Source of the DNA: an uncultured Gemella sp.
GTDB taxonomy: Bacteria; Bacillota; Bacilli; Staphylococcales; Gemellaceae
Direction: 5' to 3'
Assembly (NCBI GenBank): GCA_947254465.1
Contig: CAMYEU010000042.1
Location: 1 to 10,540 of the forward strand
Length of the DNA: 10,540 nt
How positions within the stretch are numbered: the first letter of the stretch is position 1; each line of letters opens with the position of its first letter. A program made the translations under genes and the position numbers. Below are positions 5,847-10,540 of the stretch, piece after piece. The notes beneath the pieces are model-generated. The model was not told where the DNA came from. It saw nothing but the letters and a program-made list of their open reading frames with translations, and did not search any database.

Positions 5847-7934
5847 CTAAAAATGAGCTGCTGCGTCTACTCGACCTTTCTCATCAATTTTAATTACTTT
5901 AACTTTCAGAGTGTCTCCAACTTTTACAACATCTTCAACTTTATTTACTCTTTCTTCAGCTAATTTAGAAATGTGAACTAGAGCATCGACTCCTGGGAAT
6001 AATTCAACGAAAGCACCGAATTTTTCAATACGTTTAACTTCAGCTAGGTAGATTTCACCAACCTCTGCTTCACGAGTAATATTTTCGATGATTTCAATTG
6101 CTTTATTAATACCTTCAATTTCAGGTGAAGAAATAAATACATCACCATTTTGTTCGATATCAATTTTAACACCAGTTTTTTCAATGATTTCATTGATAAC
6201 TTTACCACCTGAACCAATAACATCTTTAATTTTTTCAGGTTTAATTTTAATAATTTTGATTTTTGGTGCAAATGTAGAAACTTCTTGACGAGGTTCAGCG
6301 ATAATGCTGTTCATGTGATCTAGAATTTGTAATCTACCTACACGTGCTTGTTCTAGTGATTCTTTTAAGATTTGCTCACTTAAACCATCAATTTTGATAT
6401 CCATTTGAAGCGCAGTAATACCTTCAGCAGTACCTGCTACTTTAAAGTCCATATCTCCAAGGTGATCTTCCATACCTTGAATATCAGTTAAAATTGTGTA
6501 GTGTTCATCTTTTTTAACTAATCCCATTGCAATACCTGCTACCTGAGCTTTAATTGGAACCCCAGCTGCCATAAGTGCCATAGATCCAGAACAGATTGTA
6601 GCTTGAGAACTTGACCCGTTAGATTCTAAGATTTCTGATACGATACGAATCGTATATGGAAAATCTTCTTTAGAAGGGATTACTTGAGCTAATGCACGCT
6701 CCCCTAAAGCACCGTGACCAATTTCACGACGTCCTGGAGCACGACTGAATCCTACTTCACCAACTGAGAATGCTGGGAAGTTATAGTGTAACATAAATCT
6801 CTTGTTTTCTTCTTGAGTTAGGTCATCAATGATTTGCTCATCTGATAAGTTACCTAATGTTACAACACCTAGAGATTGAGTTTGCCCACGAGTAAATAAT
6901 GCAGAACCATGTGTTCTTGGTAATACATCCACTCTAGATGCTAAAGGTCTAATTTCTGTTAATGCACGTCCATCAGGTCTAACTTTATCTTCAGTGATTT
7001 CACGACGAACCTCATCTTTTACAATTTTATCTAATGATAATTTTGCTTCTTTAACGATATCTAACTCATCTTCAGCTGTTACGCGTTCTTCGAATACTTC
7101 AAGAACTTTTTCTTTAACAGCAGAAATAGCTTCGTCACGTTCTTGTTTATCTTTAATAGCAATTGCCTCTTTCATTTGAGCTAATGCCATTGATAGTACT
7201 TCATTGTAAATAGTCTCATCAATAACTTTTAACTCAACAGCCATTTTTTCTTGACCAATTTCGTTAACGATTCGTTGTTGGAACTCAATTAGACGTTTGA
7301 TTTCTTCATGTCCAAACATAATTGCATTTAACATGATTTCTTCAGATACTTCCTTAGCTCCTGCTTCAACCATGTTAATAGCGTCACTTGTTCCAGCTAC
7401 TTTTAAATCAACTGTAGAACGTTCCATTTGTTCAACTGTTGGGTTGATCACATATTCTCCTTCTACATATCCAACTGTTACTCCAGCGATAGGTCCTTTA
7501 AATGGAATATTTGATACTGATAGTGAAAGTGAACTTCCTAGCATTGCTGCCATTACTGGATCACAATCATACTCCACTGATAAAACAGTTGAAATAACTT
7601 GTACTTCATTTCTAAATCCATCTTCAAATAATGGTCTAATCGGTCTATCGATTAAACGTGCAGCAAGAGTCGCTTCTGTTCCTGGACGTCCTTCTCTACG
7701 TAAAAATCCTCCTGGAATTTTCCCTACTGCATACATTTTTTCTTCATAGTTAACTGTTAACGGGAAGAAATCAACATCTTTTGCTTCTTTTGAAGCAACA
7801 GCTGTCGTTAGTACAACAGTATCTCCGTATTTTACTACTACTGCTGCATTAGCTTGGCGAGCCATTTCACCTAGTTCAACTGTTAATGTTTTTCCAGCCC
7901 ATTGTGTTGTATAAACTTTTTTATCTTGAAACAT
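5847..7934 (-). CDS. pnp: Polyribonucleotide nucleotidyltransferase (PNPase)
   Basis: A 695-residue phosphorolytic 3'-5' exoribonuclease, a trimeric cytoplasmic enzyme and usual degradosome partner that releases nucleoside diphosphates from RNA. Domains in order: first RNase PH core at about 13-145 (PGGFLRREGRPGTEA at 74-88, RPIRPLF at 97-103), helical linker at about 150-310, and second RNase PH core at about 320-535. The second core has FTRGQTQSL at 347-355, the phosphate-site SNGSSSQATICSG at 438-450, and the catalytic aspartates in GDMDFKVAGT (D494, D496). These are followed by the KH domain at about 558-618 with its GSGG loop at 574-577 and the S1 domain at about 625-692. The protein ends right after the last S1 strand (GRVDAAAHF), about 10 residues shorter than B. 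subtilis PnpA and without the usual charged tail. The ATG is preceded by GAAAGGA. Confidence 0.98.
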   Translation of the reverse strand: MFQDKKVYTTQWAGKTLTVELGEMARQANAAVVVKYGDTVVLTTAVASKEAKDVDFFPLTVNYEEKMYAVGKIPGGFLRREGRPGTEATLAARLIDRPIRPLFEDGFRNEVQVISTVLSVEYDCDPVMAAMLGSSLSLSVSNIPFKGPIAGVTVGYVEGEYVINPTVEQMERSTVDLKVAGTSDAINMVEAGAKEVSEEIMLNAIMFGHEEIKRLIEFQQRIVNEIGQEKMAVELKVIDETIYNEVLSMALAQMKEAIAIKDKQERDEAISAVKEKVLEVFEERVTAEDELDIVKEAKLSLDKIVKDEVRREITEDKVRPDGRALTEIRPLASRVDVLPRTHGSALFTRGQTQSLGVVTLGNLSDEQIIDDLTQEENKRFMLHYNFPAFSVGEVGFSRAPGRREIGHGALGERALAQVIPSKEDFPYTIRIVSEILESNGSSSQATICSGSMALMAAGVPIKAQVAGIAMGLVKKDEHYTILTDIQGMEDHLGDMDFKVAGTAEGITALQMDIKIDGLSEQILKESLEQARVGRLQILDHMNSIIAEPRQEVSTFAPKIKIIKIKPEKIKDVIGSGGKVINEIIEKTGVKIDIEQNGDVFISSPEIEGINKAIEIIENITREAEVGEIYLAEVKRIEKFGAFVELFPGVDALVHISKLAEERVNKVEDVVKVGDTLKVKVIKIDEKGRVDAAAHF

Positions 7935-7984
7935 GTTTATTTCCTTTCAATATTTTCTTAAACTTTATATAAATCGACTCCCTT

Positions 7985-8013
7985 ATTATATCACGAATAC
8001 TAGTATTTACAAA
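7985..8013 (-). promoter_or_regulatory. Extended -10 promoter of pnp-ylbG
   Basis: On the - strand, TTTGTA (8013-8008), a 17-nt spacer and a perfect TATAAT (7990-7985) preceded by TGA (extended -10, TGn). Reading TTGTAA with a 16-nt spacer is equally possible. The predicted leader is about 45 nt. The spacer contains a perfect 12-nt palindrome, AATACTAGTATT (7996-8007). Confidence 0.8.
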
Positions 8014-8066
8014 GAAAAAAACGAAAACATAGTAGAAATACCTTGGATTTCTCTATATTTTCGTTT
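8011..8066 (-). terminator. Intrinsic terminator of the Na/Pi cotransporter unit
   Basis: Bases 8019-8039 pair with 8047-8066 (about 19 paired positions, one mismatch, one bulge) around a short loop containing CCAAGG. On the - strand the stem runs straight into a TTTTTTTCTTT tract (8021-8011). It ends the 8172-9806 transcript just before the pnp promoter; its U-tract touches the pnp -35 element. Confidence 0.88.
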
Positions 8067-8073
8067 ATCTTTT

Positions 8074-8169
8074 TTAAACTAATTGTAATTGATATAGCTT
8101 ATATAAAACCAATATTATTAGCAACATTATAACAAACAATATAATATATATTTTTTGTTTATTTGACAT
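8074..8169 (-). CDS. Candidate 31-aa single-pass membrane peptide
   Basis: A 31-codon ORF starting with ATG 2 nt after the TAA of the Na/Pi cotransporter gene and ending 7 nt before the terminator stem. The peptide has a short basic start (MSNKQK), one strongly hydrophobic stretch at about residues 7-22 made only of I, L, V, M, F and Y, and a short tail YKLYQLQLV. This is the plan of a small single-span membrane protein with the N-terminus probably inside. There is no strong Shine-Dalgarno sequence, only AAGG about 12 nt upstream, so translation would depend on coupling to the upstream stop. Position inside the transcript supports a real gene, but AT-rich DNA makes hydrophobic codons by chance. 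I do not recognise a family. Confidence 0.45.
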   Translation of the reverse strand: MSNKQKIYIILFVIMLLIILVLYKLYQLQLV

Positions 8170-8171
8170 AA

Positions 8172-9806
8172 TTACATATTACCTTGAATTTCTTTTTCTA
8201 ATATATTTCTAGTATGTTCACATACGCGCGTAAAATGCTGAATTAAATCCATAAATACCACACCTGCTGGAATTTCACATTCTCCATCTTTCATACGTTG
8301 AGTGTGTTGTTTACGAGCATTTTTTTCAAGAGCGTATATATTTTCACAGGCTGCTAACGCTGCCCCTGCTAAAGCTATGTTGTTTTCTTCTAACGATTTT
8401 ATAGTTTTCAAAATTACATCATTACAAAGATCATACATTTCTTGTACTTCTGCTTTTGCTTCATCAGAAAATTTTAATTTCTTTCTAACTTGATAATCAA
8501 CTGATAATACTATATCCCTTGCATGATCTCCAATTCTTTCTACGTCACGAGTACCATCTAATAACGTTGAAGCGATAAGTCCTTCTTTTGGGCTTAGTTT
8601 TTCTCTAAATAATAATGTTAAGTAATCTGTCATTTGCTCATCAAAATTATTTATTGCATCTTCATAAGTTTCACCTTTTTCACGAAGCTGCTCATCACGA
8701 TTCATAAAGTACTCTACAGAATTACGTAAACTTTTTTTAGATAAAATTAACATTTCTACAAATTCTTTTTGCACTTGACCCAATGCTACTGCTGGTGCAC
8801 TTGCAATAAGTGATTTATCAAGATATTGTGTACTATATTTAATTTGCTCATCTTCCCCTGGAATAATTTTTGTTACAAGGACTACTAATAAACTAATAAA
8901 TGGGAACTGAATAAATGTATTTAGAATATTAAACGTACCATGTGCTGATGCAATAGTCATTTTTGGTTCTAACCCTAGAGTTGCTTCTAAATATTGAATA
9001 AAAGCCCCATAAGGTACTAAAGCGATTAAACAGATAACAGTACCTATAACGTTAAATAATACATGAGAAGCAGCTACACGTTTTGCTGCTATATTACTAC
9101 CAACCATAGCTAATGCTGCTGTTGTGATTGCTGTCCCAATATTATCCCCAAACAGCACTGGTAGTGCACCTGTTAAACTTAACGCTCCATCTGCATACAA
9201 GTTTTGTAAAATCGCAATAGTCGCTGCAGAAGATTGAATTAATACAGTTAAGAATGTACCTACTCCTACCCCTACTACAGCACTATCATTAATATGAGTT
9301 AATATATTTTGGAACCAAGACATATCTCTCATAGGTCCCATAGCTGTAGACATCATTTTTAGAGCGTAGAAAATCCCCCCAAATCCAAAAATTACACGAC
9401 CAATATTATTTATAACTTTAGCACGAGTAAAGAATAAAAACGCTGCTCCTAAGAATAATAAAGGAAGTGCATATTTAGATATATTAAACCCAATAATGAA
9501 TGATGTTAATGTTGTTCCTATATTAGAACCCATAACAATTGCTATTGCCTGCTTCGTTTTTAATAATCCTGCTCCTACTAAACTTATAGTAATTACGATT
9601 GTTCCTGTACTTGACTGAATAAGTATCGTAACTATAATTCCGGCTAAGACAGCCATAAGTGGTTTAGATGTGTATTTATCTAAAACATATCGCATTTTCT
9701 CCCCGGCTATCAATTGAAGTCCGTCCCCCATGTATTTAATACTGAATAGGAATAAACCAAGACCTCCTAAAAAAGAAAATAAAATTTCTTGCCAAAGTGC
9801 TGACAC
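8172..9806 (-). CDS. Na/Pi-cotransporter family protein with C-terminal PhoU-like domain
   Basis: A 544-residue membrane protein. The N-terminal 315 residues hold two inverted Na_Pi_cotrans repeats, each with the QSS signature (ILIQSSTGT at 61-69; VLIQSSAAT at 188-196) and a following glycine motif (GSNIGTT at 93-99; GDNIGTA at 220-226), with about eight to nine helices. Residues about 335-540 form a cytoplasmic all-helical PhoU-like region, with RDVERIGDHARDI at 420-432 matching the PhoU E/D-xxx-D-H type motif. This NptA/YjbB-like architecture is linked to sodium-dependent phosphate movement; import or export cannot be decided here, and regulation by the PhoU-like part is inferred. The start is GTG, with AGGAGG (9820-9815) 8 nt upstream and a promoter at 9857-9885. 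No pst or pho genes are in view. Confidence 0.92.
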   Translation of the reverse strand: MSALWQEILFSFLGGLGLFLFSIKYMGDGLQLIAGEKMRYVLDKYTSKPLMAVLAGIIVTILIQSSTGTIVITISLVGAGLLKTKQAIAIVMGSNIGTTLTSFIIGFNISKYALPLLFLGAAFLFFTRAKVINNIGRVIFGFGGIFYALKMMSTAMGPMRDMSWFQNILTHINDSAVVGVGVGTFLTVLIQSSAATIAILQNLYADGALSLTGALPVLFGDNIGTAITTAALAMVGSNIAAKRVAASHVLFNVIGTVICLIALVPYGAFIQYLEATLGLEPKMTIASAHGTFNILNTFIQFPFISLLVVLVTKIIPGEDEQIKYSTQYLDKSLIASAPAVALGQVQKEFVEMLILSKKSLRNSVEYFMNRDEQLREKGETYEDAINNFDEQMTDYLTLLFREKLSPKEGLIASTLLDGTRDVERIGDHARDIVLSVDYQVRKKLKFSDEAKAEVQEMYDLCNDVILKTIKSLEENNIALAGAALAACENIYALEKNARKQHTQRMKDGECEIPAGVVFMDLIQHFTRVCEHTRNILEKEIQGNM

Positions 9807-9856
9807 TTTTTTGTCCTCCTAGTATATGTTGCGTGTATCATATAACACACAAGTAA

Positions 9857-9885
9857 ATTTTACCATATATATTTTAAAAGTACAA
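9857..9885 (-). promoter_or_regulatory. Extended -10 promoter of the Na/Pi cotransporter gene
   Basis: On the - strand, TTGTAC (9885-9880), a 17-nt spacer and TAAAAT (9862-9857) with TGG just before it (extended -10). The predicted leader is about 45 nt, before the GTG start at 9806. Confidence 0.78.
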
Positions 9886-9949
9886 CAAAAATCTGAAACA
9901 AGAAATATTAAAATATTATTACAAATGTTTACATTAATTACCTAAAAAA

Positions 9950-9969
9950 CACTAATATGACACTAATAT
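9950..9969. repeat. Tandem 9-nt direct repeat at an 11-nt period
   Basis: CACTAATAT occurs at 9950-9958 and again at 9961-9969, one helical turn apart. It lies between the rpmA terminator and the Na/Pi cotransporter promoter, about 65 nt upstream of the -35. The spacing fits a response-regulator site, but no known consensus is clearly matched. Confidence 0.5.
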
Positions 9970-9975
9970 TTTTGC

Positions 9976-10015
9976 AAAACAAAAAAGGTATCTACATAAA
10001 TGTAAACACCTTTTT
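9976..10015 (-). terminator. Intrinsic terminator after rpmA
   Basis: Bases 9982-9996 pair with 10001-10015 (two mismatches) around a TAAA loop. On the - strand the stem is followed by a T-rich tract, TTTTTTGTTTT. It lies about 12 nt after the rpmA stop and ends the ribosomal protein operon. Confidence 0.85.
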
Positions 10016-10027
10016 CTATAATGTTTA

Positions 10028-10312
10028 TTAAGCTTGTGGATAAACAGAAACTTTTTTACGGCTACGTCCGTATCTTTCGAAACGTACAACTCCGTCAACT
10101 AGTGAAAATAGTGTATCATCTCCACCTTTTCCTACGTTAGTTCCTGGCCAAATTTTTGTTCCACGTTGTCTGTATAAGATAGAACCTGCAGTTACGTACT
10201 GACCATCAGCTCTTTTAGCACCTAAACGTTTTGATTCAGAGTCACGTCCGTTTTTAGTAGAACCTACCCCTTTTTTAGATGCGAAGAATTGTAAATTTAA
10301 TTGTAACATCAT
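10028..10312 (-). CDS. rpmA: 50S ribosomal protein L27 with cleavable N-terminal extension
   Basis: A 94-residue large-subunit ribosomal protein (bL27) whose N-terminal tail reaches the peptidyl-transferase centre. It has the typical GVGSTKNGRDSESKRLGAKR block, the QYVTAGSILYRQRGTK block, and a basic C-terminus. Unlike E. coli L27 it begins with the Firmicute extension MMLQLNLQFF before ASKKG. This matches the LNLQFFA site that the protease Prp cuts after the second Phe, so the mature protein should start at Ala. Two ATG codons stand side by side; the first (10312-10310) is better spaced from the AGAGAGGTGA ribosome site. The prp stop codon is 2 nt upstream, as in the conserved rplU-prp-rpmA operon. 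Confidence 0.97.
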   Translation of the reverse strand: MMLQLNLQFFASKKGVGSTKNGRDSESKRLGAKRADGQYVTAGSILYRQRGTKIWPGTNVGKGGDDTLFSLVDGVVRFERYGRSRKKVSVYPQA

Positions 10313-10314
10313 GT

Positions 10315-10494
10315 CTATTTCACCTCTCTTACTTCAATAGTTATATAATCTGAATAATTTTCTTCAATTGTTTTTAATGCAACTAACATTGCATTTAGTA
10401 GAAGTTGCTCTTTATCTGTAGATTTTAACGATCTATATGTTAAATGTCCAGTTACATCTTCGTTTGCTGAAATATCGAACTGTACATCTTCATC
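10315..10494 (-). CDS. prp: Ribosomal-processing cysteine protease Prp, C-terminal fragment
   Basis: The last 59 residues (DEDVQFDISAN ... EEN ... TIEVREVK) of the protease that removes the N-terminal extension of L27. Full-length Prp is about 105-110 residues. The catalytic His and Cys lie in the N-terminal half, missing here because the contig ends in adapter. The remaining part shows the family pattern of a beta-hairpin (HLTYRSL) followed by a long helix (EQLLLNAMLVALKTIEENY) and a final strand. The frame runs on into adapter DNA and gives a spurious MGSEMCIRDR start; those residues, including the apparent Met and Cys, are not real. Identity is supported mainly by its position 2 nt upstream of rpmA with a Prp-type cleavage site. 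Confidence 0.88.
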   Translation of the reverse strand, partial: DEDVQFDISANEDVTGHLTYRSLKSTDKEQLLLNAMLVALKTIEENYSDYITIEVREVK

Positions 10495-10495
10495 T

Positions 10496-10540
10496 CTGTC
10501 TCTTATACACATCTCCGAGCCCACGAGACATCTCAGGATC
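10496..10540. other. Nextera i7-side sequencing adapter (artefact)
   Basis: Positions 10496-10514 are the Tn5 mosaic end CTGTCTCTTATACACATCT, 10515-10529 the Nextera read-2 overhang CCGAGCCCACGAGAC, 10530-10537 ATCTCAGG (Nextera XT i7 index 715), and 10538-10540 the beginning of the P7 tail. Genomic DNA ends at about 10495. Confidence 0.98.

Noticed and set aside
5847..5900. Possible frameshift at the end of pnp
   Set aside because: The S1 domain is complete, the stop is integrated with the next ribosome site, and no other frame continues a recognisable tail.
6044..6271. 75-codon Lys/Leu-rich frame on the same strand within pnp
   Set aside because: It is an out-of-frame reading of the KH/S1 region with extreme Lys/Leu bias, not a gene.
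7297..7749. 150-codon open frame on the + strand inside pnp
   Set aside because: It lies wholly antisense to well-conserved PNPase codons, has no recognisable domain, and its length is explained by the codon usage of pnp.
45..10495. A novel defence, mobile or secondary-metabolite system
   Set aside because: I looked for CRISPR repeats, inverted terminal repeats, transposase or phage motifs and unusual gene clusters. Genes are conserved housekeeping or transport functions in compact operons.

Overview
The window is a bacterial contig from a low-GC Firmicute. By protein resemblance it is a Bacillales/Staphylococcaceae-like organism, and Gemella is my best guess. The support is the AT-rich composition, strong AGGAGG ribosome binding sites, the Bacillus-type order ylbG-rsmD-coaD, a MurG close to the staphylococcal form, and an L27 with the Firmicute-type N-terminal extension. 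The first 44 and last 45 bases are Illumina Nextera adapter plus index sequence. Genuine genomic DNA is therefore only about 45-10495, and the genes at both ends are cut by the artefact.

Layout from left to right. 45-322 (+) is the C-terminal end of an OFA-type MFS transporter. It converges on everything else, and the intergenic gap is a single hairpin that can terminate transcription from both sides. 359-1019 (-) is a two-gene unit of a 58-residue DUF6501-like protein and a membrane-anchored LysM protein, with its own promoter in the tail of panF. 1065-5493 (-) is a tightly packed operon, in transcription order rsmD, coaD, murG, a PAP2 phosphatase, a yhdT-like gene and panF. It joins coenzyme A supply (PanF imports pantothenate, CoaD makes dephospho-CoA) with lipid II synthesis (MurG) and probably undecaprenyl carrier recycling (PAP2). 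5571-7934 (-) is pnp-ylbG, with an extended -10 promoter and a likely terminator.

8172-9806 (-) encodes a Na/Pi-cotransporter-family protein with a C-terminal PhoU-like domain. It is followed by an apparently unannotated 31-codon membrane-peptide ORF and then a terminator. 10028-10494 (-) is the end of the ribosomal rplU-prp-rpmA operon: L27 and the C-terminal half of its processing protease Prp.

Most of the window is conserved housekeeping sequence. I see no CRISPR, insertion sequence, prophage, RNA gene or defence system. The points most worth following are the small membrane ORF at 8074-8169, the 58-residue gene at 843-1019, the palindrome inside the pnp promoter, and the adapter sequence that creates a false N-terminus on Prp.
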